Assembly (NCBI GenBank): GCA_011317545.1
Contig: WUJK01000002.1
Span: 1,116,001-1,180,000, forward strand
DNA length: 64,000 nucleotides
Origin: Coniella vitis
Lineage: Eukaryota; Ascomycota; Sordariomycetes; Diaporthales; Schizoparmaceae
Direction: 5' to 3'
Shown here: piece after piece, positions 21,365 to 31,410 of the stretch
How positions within the stretch are numbered: position 1 is the first letter of the stretch
Layout of the letters: each line of letters starts with the position of its first letter
Notes under the pieces: generated by a model
The model's database searches: none
Told to the model about the DNA's origin: nothing
Seen by the model: only the letters and a program-made list of their open reading frames with translations
Made by a program: the position numbers and the translations under genes

Positions 21365-23635
21365 ATGAGACCCGCCAAGCAGCAGCTGTCGTGCTCGCGA
21401 CTACTACGATCTGCTCTGAATATTGAGCACAGCAGCAACAGCGCTGCATCTCACCTGCCGCTGTTTTTATGCCCGGCTGCTGCACGATCATCCACGACTC
21501 TCTCCTCGGGAGGTGCAAGTAGAGCTACGGCTTTGAGCGCGCAGAGACGTCCGTTGCTCCCTCTGAATCAGAGATGCCGGCTGCATGCTGAGGCAAAGGA
21601 GGCCGACCAGGCCAAAGACACCAACGACACCAAACCGGCCAACATCGCGACTGAATCAAGACAAGATGTTGCGCCCAAGCCATCGCCAGTTCGAAAATTA
21701 CCCGCCCAATGTCACGGCTGTGGTGCTCTATCGCAGACCGCGGTACCAAACCAACCTGGGTACTACGATTTGAATCGCAAGGCTGTCAAGACCTACTTGG
21801 GATTGCTTAAGGAAGAACCCCGAGGCCGAAGGCGACAGGACGATATCGTTGAGGCCTCTCTACGTAGTCTGAGCAAAGAGAAACTCAAAGAACTCGGCGT
21901 GGACCCAGCCTCCCTTCCCTCAAGCAAGGAAACGCCAGCAAAACAACGACAAGGAGAAAGTCAAACAATCGATGTTGAGCCTGTCGGCGCTGGGCCACAG
22001 ATCCCGCTTTGTGACCGCTGCCATAACCTTGTCTACAACCACAGGGGCGAGCCCATCTACCACCCTACCATTGAGGCTATCCGCGATACCATCGACGAGT
22101 CGCCGTATAAATATAACCACGTTTATCATGTCCTGGACGCCGCCGATTTCCCCATGTCGCTCTTACCCAGGGTGCATCAGCTGCTGGAACTCATGCCACT
22201 GCGCAGCAAAAACAGGCGGCAGCGGGGCCCCAAGTTCTACAGCGGCAAGCGGACTGAGTTGAGTTTTATCATTACGAGGTCTGACTTACTGGCGCCCAAG
22301 AAAGAGGCTGTCGACAGGATGATGCCCTACCTGACGGAGGTGCTGCGCGAGGCACTGCCGCGAGACTCGAGACACGTGAGACTAGGTAATGTACGATGTG
22401 TGAGCGCCAAGCGGAGCTGGTGGACCCAGGAGCTTAAGGAGGACATCTGGAAACGCGGTGCCGCAGGATGGATGGTCGGCAAGGTCAACGTCGGCAAGAG
22501 CCAGCTGTTTGAGGCTGTCTATCCCAAGGGACGCATGGACTGGAAGACAGCCGGCAGTGATGTCTCCGTGCAAGTCTCAGCACGGAAACCATATCCCCCG
22601 CCACAATCCTTACAGTCACCACCACAAGATGACCTCGAGAGTTCCGATTCTGTACTTCCGGACCTGGGTGAGTTTCGTGAAGGCTCACTTTTGCCGCCTG
22701 CACAGCCCGAGGCCAATTACCCGCAAATGCCCGTTGTTTCTGCTCTGCCTGGAACGACCGCCTCGCCTATTCGAGTCCCCTTTGGCCGCGGCCGAGGAGA
22801 GCTGATAGACTTGCCTGGCCTGGAGCGCAGCGAGTTGGACGCGTTTGTGCAGGAGGAGCACCGTCCTTCCTTGATCATGAAGGCTCGCATGACGCCCGAG
22901 CAACAAGTCATCAGGCCCGGACAGTCGCTTCTCATTGGCGGTTTCATTAGAATCACGCCACGGACACCGGACCTGATCTTTCTTGCCTACGCGTTCACGC
23001 CCATCGAGCCACATCTGACGGCGACAGAGAAGGCCATCGAGATTCAGAACCAGGAGAGCGAGGTTAAAGTGACCAACATTGCAGTTCCGGGTATTGCAAA
23101 GACAATCAAGCACGCCGGGACGTTCAAGGTGCAGTACGACGTTACAAAAAAACGAGCTGGGCCCATCACGAATAAGCACGCTGCTGGTATCAAGGTCGAC
23201 CGGCTGCCGTACCGCGTTCTGTCCATGGACCTACTCATTGAGGGCTGCGGCTGGGTCGAGATTACGGTGCAGGTTCGGACAAAGGACCTTTTTAGGCCGA
23301 CGCCACCCACACAGAGTATCAATGTTGGCGGCACGGAAATCTTGCAGAGTTTGGACCTGTCTGACCCTGAAGCCGAAGCGGGTCTCAGTGCCGCTGGCGA
23401 GGAAAGACAACACCACCTTCCTCAAGATAGTGATTCTACTGGGGAGCCAAATTGGCCGGTTGTGGATGTTTACTCCCCTGAGGGTCGCTTCATTGGTTCC
23501 AGACAGCCAATGAATGCGTGGCTATACAACAAGGTCCGCAAGACGGCCGAGACGAGCAAGAAGCGGCCAAGGAAGAGTATGACGGGCGCAAAGAAGAAGG
23601 AGAAACAGACTAGGAGACGCGAGACGGGCGCATGA
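21365..23635 (+). CDS. gep3: Mitochondrial circularly permuted GTPase Gep3/Mtg3 (YqeH type)
   Basis: A single 756-residue exon. The N-terminus is rich in Arg, Ser and Ala without acidic residues, as for a mitochondrial targeting signal. A four-cysteine zinc site follows (CHGC 116-119, CDRC 216-219). GTPase motifs come in permuted order: the G4-like TRSD at 304-307, then the P-loop VGKVNVGKS at 371-379, then G3 DLPG at 482-485. The C-terminal part is the beta-rich region seen in YqeH relatives. Yeast Gep3/Mtg3 is needed for 15S rRNA maturation and small-subunit assembly; that role is carried over by homology. The P-loop and G3 residues look intact. No introns. Confidence 0.93.
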   Translation: MRPAKQQLSCSRLLRSALNIEHSSNSAASHLPLFLCPAAARSSTTLSSGGASRATALSAQRRPLLPLNQRCRLHAEAKEADQAKDTNDTKPANIATESRQDVAPKPSPVRKLPAQCHGCGALSQTAVPNQPGYYDLNRKAVKTYLGLLKEEPRGRRRQDDIVEASLRSLSKEKLKELGVDPASLPSSKETPAKQRQGESQTIDVEPVGAGPQIPLCDRCHNLVYNHRGEPIYHPTIEAIRDTIDESPYKYNHVYHVLDAADFPMSLLPRVHQLLELMPLRSKNRRQRGPKFYSGKRTELSFIITRSDLLAPKKEAVDRMMPYLTEVLREALPRDSRHVRLGNVRCVSAKRSWWTQELKEDIWKRGAAGWMVGKVNVGKSQLFEAVYPKGRMDWKTAGSDVSVQVSARKPYPPPQSLQSPPQDDLESSDSVLPDLGEFREGSLLPPAQPEANYPQMPVVSALPGTTASPIRVPFGRGRGELIDLPGLERSELDAFVQEEHRPSLIMKARMTPEQQVIRPGQSLLIGGFIRITPRTPDLIFLAYAFTPIEPHLTATEKAIEIQNQESEVKVTNIAVPGIAKTIKHAGTFKVQYDVTKKRAGPITNKHAAGIKVDRLPYRVLSMDLLIEGCGWVEITVQVRTKDLFRPTPPTQSINVGGTEILQSLDLSDPEAEAGLSAAGEERQHHLPQDSDSTGEPNWPVVDVYSPEGRFIGSRQPMNAWLYNKVRKTAETSKKRPRKSMTGAKKKEKQTRRRETGA

Positions 23636-24547
23636 ACAACGAGACACAGCCTCCGTGGAAAAGGCGCAGATGACCTCTGTACATATACAGCAGGGTGCAA
23701 GCTCATGGGATTGACTGACTTGACAGTGGACTAGTAGGTGGAGAAAGGATTATCTCTTGTCTATTCATTGAGTAGTGTTTGGTACCGTAAAGGCTTCTTG
23801 AATAAATCCAAGGCTGTAACACGCTCTCCCATGAAGAACAATGCACCATGTACTGTTTCTCAATGCTGTCTGATCGTCATCACCATTTCCCGCTCGACTA
23901 GTTTGCATAAGCTTTACCCCGGGGGTTCATACTACTATATGTACACTCCGATCCCCAATCTGTTTGGAAAGCTTGTTACGACAGGACTGCGAACCATCTC
24001 AACTCCATGGAAGCAACTAGAGATTGGGAAAGCCACAGCAGTGCCGTGCGCCAATGCTACTATGTACACCATAAAGCCTGCCTAGACCTGCTAAGGCTAG
24101 CGCCTTCAAACACCAGACAGCGGGATGACGTGGGGCATCAGGGGTCTCGAAGGCAGCACAGCGCCCTTAATTCACAGCAAGTCAGTCAGTAAGTTAGTTA
24201 TATAAAAAGTGCCGGCCGATTCTGTTTTCAAATCCACCGTCACACCACCACCACCACCTTCCTGCCTACGTCTGCCGCGGCCAACAACGTGTCTCTGTTT
24301 CTTGACATTGCAACACCTTTTTGCAACTTCTTTCCTCTTCACCTTGCGAACCGAATCATACGTCCCTTACGAAGGGGAAGAGCGACTTTGCTATCTCGTG
24401 CAACACGGTTCGATATCATCCCAGACCACGACCACCCGCCACTACATACCACCCTACCATCTTCGAGAGCGCGTTCATAGAATCGATACCCTCACGTCCT
24501 CTCGTATAAAGCGAACGGAACTAGCACTTGTATGAGACAGGAAGACC
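23636..24547. other. Intergenic region with ypi1 promoter and leader
   Basis: No gene. One TACTATGTA lies at 24058-24066, and a TATA-like box at 24201 is followed by CT-rich leader sequence up to the ypi1 start. Confidence 0.55.
24201..24209 (+). promoter_or_regulatory. TATA-like box of ypi1
   Basis: TATAAAAAG, followed about 30-100 bp later by a pyrimidine/CACCAC-rich stretch typical of fungal start regions. It would imply a 5' leader near 300 nt, since ypi1 starts at 24548. Confidence 0.5.
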
Positions 24548-25254
24548 ATGGAGTCTCATACGATAGCCGCAAGCCGCGGCGGCAGCACCGGTAGGCAAGT
24601 TAGCGGGGGAGGAGGAGTGACAGCAGTAGTAGCAGCAGCAGGATCTAGGGTGCGAACCATACAACCCAGTACAGGGTCACAAACACAGACACAGAGCCAG
24701 GCACAGCCGCCGATACTGGTGCTGCGTGGCGAGCAGGTGCCGCGGGGGCAGGGCCCGCGAGTACAGTGGGATGAAAGTGTGGTTGACAACGAAGGGATGG
24801 GCAGGAAGTCGTCGAAAGGTTAGTTTTCTTTTTTTTTCCCTCAATTTGGTGGAATACTTATTATTTCCCCTGTCTTCTTTGGCTTATGCTGGAGTGGAGC
24901 ACTGTACGGAAAGCAGGATCCTAGCATCAGCGCATGGACGGGCAACTCACTGACATGATTCATTCTTACGCAGTTTGCTGTATCTACCACGCACCAACAG
25001 CTCCAGGAGAATCCAGCGACGAAGAATCAGATTCATCCTCGTCAAGTTCCTCATCAGATTCTGACTCGGATTCAGAAGGCGGTCCTTCGCGGAGGGGCGC
25101 GGACGCAGATCGAGTGGGCAAAGGCCGACGCGGCAGGAGACATGGCGACGGTGGCGGCCCAAAAGGGAAGAGAAGGAAGCCCAGCCCGAATGCATACGAA
25201 AAAGTACCAAAATCGAAGCCGCGGGATGGAAGCGGAGCCGGAGGAGCCGTTTGA
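24548..25254 (+). CDS. ypi1: Ypi1, type 1 protein phosphatase regulator (inhibitor-3)
   Basis: Binds and controls PP1 (Glc7), mainly in the nucleus. Exons 24548-24818 and 24974-25254 (intron 155 nt) give 183 residues. The PP1-docking core is RVQW (71-74) in RVQWDESVVDNEGMG, followed by RKSSK and VCCIYH (91-96); the intron falls exactly inside this core, at K|V. The rest is low complexity: a Gly/Ala and Gln/Thr-rich N-terminus, an acidic Ser/Asp run at about 104-124, and a basic C-terminus. These are usual for the family, which is intrinsically disordered. The splice is well supported because it restores the SSK-CC motif. Confidence 0.93.
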
Positions 25255-25607
25255 TCTTTTAAAGTGTTGGTTATGCCATCTGCATTGGGGTCTAGACAAT
25301 ATTGATCGGGTGTCAATGCTTTGATGGCGTCCAAGAAGAAAAGAAAACCCTGACGTTGTTTGCAGGCTAGCGTACACGGTGCTTGAAAAAGTCACCTTGA
25401 TTTGTCGATTATGATGGCTTCAGGACGGGGTGTTCGGCATGATAGCGTTGCAAAGCCTTGAGAAAACGGAAGGGGCAATATTCCGAGTCTTGAAGGTTTC
25501 ATACTTCTTGCTGCCACTACATAGTATGCCTGCAAAGGTGCATGCTATTGCTTATTGCCATATACATACAGTACAGCGACATCGTGCCGCTGCTTATTGG
25601 TTTTTTT

Positions 25608-25640
25608 TGGTTTTTTTTTTGTTTTTTGTTTTTTTTTTTT
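25608..25640 (+). repeat. Interrupted poly(T) tract
   Basis: Several T runs broken by GG and G, about 350 bp downstream of ypi1. Confidence 0.85.
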
Positions 25641-26331
25641 CCCAAGTCTGTTCGCTGGCAATTCTCACCTCCACTCCTGAATTTGGGATCGAGGTATAAG
25701 GTATAACCTCGTCGGTTTATCGTGTCTATCAAGCGAGACCATATACTTTGGATGCGTGCTAAGCGCCTGGACAGTGTTCAGCACGGGATCGAGCCAACGT
25801 TCAACCAGTCTCCCAATAATTATACATTTCCTACCTCAGAACACGTGCAGGGGCCAGGATATAATATGGCCTGCCAGTCTCTTTTTTTATCCTTTCTTAT
25901 TGCATATATATATCTGCTATGTACATGGTATAGACAAGCTCAGACTGGCAACCGCCGAGCCGTCCACACATAAGCCTCTTTAGAAGTTGATATTTAGTCA
26001 CTAGTCAGGTATGGCGGAAAGTAACGGCTCTCTTCAAAACGCAAATCACTATATAATGTGGCCGGGGTCGCTCGCGTGGGTCAGGTAGGACAGAACGAAA
26101 TGTCTTGGGTCTTGAACACACACACAGACACACAACATTCCTGCCGATTATTTAATTGACAAGGGGCATACTATCTACCTAGTTGCAAGGTTTTTTGCGT
26201 CCAAACCCTTGCTCCAGTCTGAGGATATGGCGATACATGTATCAGTATGGTAAGTCATAATACTGGAGCATTAGCCATACTTATTAGCCAGCCTGTCGTG
26301 CAATAGTATGACGAGCCTCATTTTTTCCCCT

Positions 26332-26332
<1 letters not shown>

Positions 26333-26393
<61 letters not shown>
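26333..26393 (+). repeat. 61-nt poly(T) run
   Basis: An uninterrupted run of T, by far the longest homopolymer here. The true length may differ because such runs are hard to sequence and assemble. Confidence 0.9.
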
Positions 26394-26394
<1 letters not shown>

Positions 26395-27546
26395 GCGACT
26401 ATTCAATAAGTAGCAACCCTAGCATGCTCTGAGAAAGTCAGAGAGGGATGAAAGTGATATTGCCGGTCCTAGACCTGACAAAAGAAATTAAGTCTCCCTA
26501 TCTCTTGCGAGTACTTGCATACTCTTATACCGATACCCATTACTGCTCTTTAGCCCCTTCTGTCAAGAGATGGCGTCGCTCGGTAGCTTACGTCCAGCCA
26601 AGTGTCTTGGGGGGGGACATTTTGTACGACCGTGAGAAGTTTGTTGAGGCGTTTCGGATGTAGCTGCCGGTCCATGCAGCGGCTCCTGGTTGCCTTTTCT
26701 TTTGATTTTTGTGATACATATCTACATATCTACATAGTACTTACCTACTGCCTAGGTAGGTAGTTGGTGGCAAGCGGTAGTATTATGTACACAATGCTAG
26801 ACTGCGTGGGCTTACGGCTTGCAGTTTGGGCCCGGCTTGTCACATGGGGATTTGATATAGTTTTCCTCTTTTCTTTTCTTTTTTTCTTTTAAAACCCCCC
26901 CCATAACTTTCTTGCTTCTCGGCTTATCTCGTGTAACGACTCGAATGGTTCTGTGAAAGAAACAATGACCCATTGATTTCTTGGTGTATGCGGCGAGGAG
27001 CTAGGCCAGCGTCAGGGTCTCTCTTTCTCCCCCCTCTCATTCTCTTTTTCTCTCAAGACTGCTTAATCTTAAGTGAGTGAGCTGCCAGCATGGTCTATTT
27101 ATCTGTCTAGGGTGCCATGGTCAGGCATAAGGTTTAGCAGTTGCATCATCCAAGGGGCCACTTGAGCCGCAAAATTCATGTGGCGCAACACCCTGTAGCG
27201 AGATTTTGCCATGTACTACTTGTCTTTGTATATATCTTACCCAGACACGAGGTAGCGTATGTACATACAATGTAGTTCCTTGCCACACTGCAGTGAGGCT
27301 CTTTTCTTCTTCTTCTTCTTCTTTTTTTTTTAATTAAAAAAGGGTGATCGTGGTGGTGACATGGAGGAATCTCCTTCCTGTAGGGTGGCATACGCTTAGA
27401 GCATTACAACAGCGGGGAGAAACTTTGCAACTCCAGCCACCTTGCCAGAATATGGCCGTAACAGAGGGCCCGAGGAGCATGGATGCTGGAAGAACGAGCA
27501 AAATGCGGAGAAATAATCTAATCCCTTTCGGCTGTCATAAGTGACA

Positions 27547-27574
27547 GCGCGCGCGCGCTCTCTCTCTCTCTCTG
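27547..27574 (+). repeat. GC then CT dinucleotide repeat
   Basis: About six GC units pass directly into about nine CT units, followed by CCTCC-rich sequence. Confidence 0.9.
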
Positions 27575-28489
27575 CCTCTCCCTCCCTGCCTCTCCTCGAG
27601 GCAACCCCGTACTTGGAGAAGAGAGGTCTAGACCGCTTGAGCAAGATGTGTACTATGTATTGCACAGGAAATGCATTGTGGAGGCTTACACCCCAAGGAG
27701 AGGGGAAAATGGAGCATGTGTGATTGTTGTTTACATAGTATATCCGGAGGGTGGACAGAGTACGGCGAGGGCGGTATGATACGCAGAGTTGTGATGATAA
27801 TATACATAGTGGACTTTGCTAGTCTAGAAGCAGATACGCTGTCTTCTTCTTGTAAGTACTATGTATATATATTATTCCTTTATGAAATAAACGGGCCTCC
27901 AGCACAAGGTGGCGAATACTCGGGGCCAACGTGCACCACTTGCTTGGCATCCGCAAAAGACGGAAACAAACAAGGTAAAGAAGCAGTAGAAGTCCAGATA
28001 GAAGGAGAACGAATGGCACAGAACCCATTCTCTCTACATGCTCCCTTGAATGGTCTTTGGTTGGGACAACGTGCGGTACCTGGGCAGCTGGGGTAAAGTA
28101 CATCGACGACTACGGACTGTGGTACCTAGGTACATATTAAGATGCGATGATGCGGCCCCTGAGGCCTAGCGCCAAAAAGAATTACTATTCCACAGTAGGA
28201 GAAAAAGACATCATAGGAAAGAACCCTCTATACCACAGGAGTACGGTGTCCCTGAGCTCTTGACGCATTCCCTGCGTACCTGGCAATGGCATTGGCATCC
28301 TGAATAGGCTAGGCCTCCCTTCTATGTTTCCCCATATGTCGTTCTGTTCCATTCAATGAGTTGCAGCCGTTGGGTCTGGTTGCGCGGCGGGGAGGTTGGA
28401 GGTAGATTGCGTGCATATGAAACGACGGGGACGGGGAGACACTGCTGCTGCTTTCCATGGTAGGCAATCAATTGTCATAAGAAGTCGAA

Positions 28490-28546
28490 ACGAAAGAAAG
28501 AAAAAAAAAGAAAAAAAAAAAAGAGAGCCCCCTCCCTCCCTTCCAA

Positions 28547-28579
<33 letters not shown>

Positions 28580-28608
28580 AGAGGAAAAGAAAAGAAAAGA
28601 AAGACTCC
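28490..28608 (+). repeat. Purine tract plus AT dinucleotide repeat
   Basis: A/G-rich tract (28490-28526), a CCTCCC stretch, an AT/TA repeat at about 28547-28580 that is self-complementary and could form a cruciform, then another AAAGA-rich purine tract. Confidence 0.85.
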
Positions 28609-31410
28609 TTATTATGCAGATCAGTATGCGACACGGAACGGCAAGCGGGCGGTCCTCAAACAACCACCGACGTGCGACATCTTGGCCTTCCCCTTTTATA
28701 GTACTTACTGTACATAGTAAGCGTCTACTACATAGTATGCACATCTATGCCACGATATATACATAGTAACTATAGTGTATGCTATGATCCTATGTATAGA
28801 CAGCACTGTCACTCACGAGTCATAGTATTCCGTCAGGGTCTCGTGGATCGCTGGCGCGATGGAAGTAGACGAGATGTGTGTTTCTGGCATGATCGACAAG
28901 ACATCTCTTTGCGGGTATGATTTGTCATTTCGCCAGAGAGTGGCTTCACTCAATTATTGTCTTGTCAATTTGCTGGATGCCCCATAGTCCCTATCTAGGT
29001 AGTACAGGAGCACCTGCTGCTGATAATCCCACTTTCATCTTCGATTTTTCTTCTTGCTTTCCAACGGGCTCTTTCATCCGCCCGAGAATGACTGCGTAAG
29101 TACTTCTTAGCGTCGGTACCTGCATATCTAAGCCCTACCCCATAGTAATAACAGGTACTGTGTACTGATGCCATAGTACATCGTAGACGGTACTCTCTCA
29201 ACCACCAAAGGCAGGAGCAGGTCGAGGAGAGCAGTTGCATCTCCCAAACTACTATGCTGCTAGCGTGCGCGCGCCGCAAGGAGGATCCCAACACAGACGG
29301 GTGGTGCGGTGTGGGCGGTTGGCGGGCAAAGGGGCCACTAAGAGATAAGTAGTGGGAGGGCGAGCCGCGAAAATGATGCCCCTTGTGCCCATCCTTTTGT
29401 CATCCATCCATCCATCATCCATCCACACGATCTAGGTGGTACATATTATAGTCCCATCCATTCCCTTTCGCATGCAACAACGGGGATTTCATTTCCTTGC
29501 GTCGCCCGACCTCGACCAGTCTTCTGCACAATAACCCAATCTGCCATTCTCTATGTAGGTACGGGACAAGTAGGCCATCGTACCGTGAAGAAGGCCTGAC
29601 CGAGGGCCACCCCAAAGGGGACAGGATCACGATGCAGGCAACCCACTCCCAGAAAAAAAAAACCACCGCCCCCCCTTGCGCGTGTGCGGATGCCGGGTGC
29701 TACTGCCCCTGAGATGGCGGGCTGGGGTGCGCTACTATGTACAGGGTACATCGTAATTCTGGGGTGAATAGATACTTCGGTACTTATCTAGGCCGAGCTA
29801 CACAGTGTTTACGTCCAATGTTCGATCGCCTCCAGTAACAACGCTTTTAGAATGACATGCATGCTACCATACTACATAGATGCCTAGTGCGGTACAGACC
29901 AGTGTCAAATGAATGAATACTTTGCTTACCTGGCAACTCGACGGCTGTTGCTGCAGGCTCGCGAATATTGTCATCATATGAGCTCACAGATACATAGGTA
30001 GTGTGCAAATACTGGACTGCGAGTGTGCTAGGTGACGGCGACTCGATGGGCTGAAATACATAGTACAGTGCAATCAATCATAGAGCCCAATCTCGAAAAG
30101 GATGCACTGGCTAGAGCCGTGAGCCGTTCCTTCCTCCCAGAACAGCACCAAGTGGGGGGCTTGCGTGGGGAGGACGGAGCACACCCAGTAATACGAAGGG
30201 CGCAAGCGCATTGTCGCAAAGTGGGTGATGGATGGGCTCGATGGGATGGGGGGTGGCCCTTCTGAAGGAGAGCGGCGCATCGCTGGCCACAGGGAGACTT
30301 GCAACCTCCACTGGGCTGTCTGTGGCTCTCAGGGACCTGGCCACGGATCAGGGGGCTGTGACAGGGTACAAGGAACAGGGACACAGCCCTGGCCCTTGGC
30401 CCTGAGCAGCTTGTGGTGGGGTTCAGGAGGGTGCTGTTGCTTCCCTTTCACCGTTGCCGGCGACCCTTGGGAAAAGCTATCCAGAAGCCTCCTTCTGCCA
30501 GTCTGCCTCTGTACCGTCGGTAGCACAGCACTTTGCGCACCACCACACAGATTCTGCCCACCATCACGCGCGGGAACTAAACGCGTTGTCAAACTCCTCG
30601 CAGCACAGCCCAAACCTGCCCGCCATCCAGCTTGACGATTACTCGTGCCAATCACCGCCTGCGACTGCTGGTCGCTCTCTCTCTGCTCATGCTGCCTTGA
30701 TTGTCCCCTAGTCGTGCCATCCCAAGCGCCAATTTGCAAGTCTCCTCCCAATCCTCCACCACCACCACCACCACCAAGAACCGCCACCATCTCTTCCTGC
30801 TATCACTACTGCTGCTACTCTTGCTGGTCCTTCATCATATTCTCCGTCGTCTTCTTCTCCTTCTGCTTCTCCTCCTCCATCTATAAGTCATCTGTGCCCT
30901 GAGCCCCAAGGCCGTGATCCCGACTCTCACGCCACGACTCACTACTCTACCATCCAACTTAGCCCTCCCATCCTTCTCGCGCTTGGCTTGCAGTAGCCAG
31001 TGTCTGCGCAACGAACCACTGAGGATAAATTTGCCGAAGCCACCCTATCCCGTCTTGTGCTGTACCTCGAATCGCTCTATTCAACTATTTGTTACCAAGG
31101 CGCGCGCTTTGTGCAAAGTCGCAAGAGGCCGTAAACGGATCGCTCCTCTTGGCTCGCATAGCCCAGGACCTCAACTCGGGAGCTTAAAGAGTCGCCGCGC
31201 CAGACCATCTACATCCTCATTGTTCGTGACTCGTGTGTCAGTCGACGTGCAGCTGCAAGTGCTCGCTTTTTGGGTACATTGCTACACAAGGTGGCTGCAT
31301 AGGCTGCTGATGCGCATCTGCACGCCTGAAGCGCACACGTTCCCAGGCCCAGCCAATGCCTTCATGACCAAGGCCAGACAGTCCACAGTGCTCCAGTAAG
31401 AACCGGTGTC

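Larger units (their letters stand above)
25255..31410. other. 6.2-kb gene-free region
   Basis: The longest stretch without a recognisable gene. It carries low-complexity tracts (T run at 26333, GC/CT at 27547, purine and AT tracts at 28490-28580), many copies of TACATAGTA (about nine between 26.7 and 30.1 kb), and a final pyrimidine/CCA-rich section from about 30.6 kb that likely is the promoter and leader of the DENN gene. The small open frames show no domain. A non-coding RNA cannot be excluded. Confidence 0.5.

Noticed and set aside
25255..31410. tRNA or snRNA genes in the gene-free region
   Set aside because: I found no stretch with both A and B boxes or a cloverleaf; a tRNA scan would settle it.
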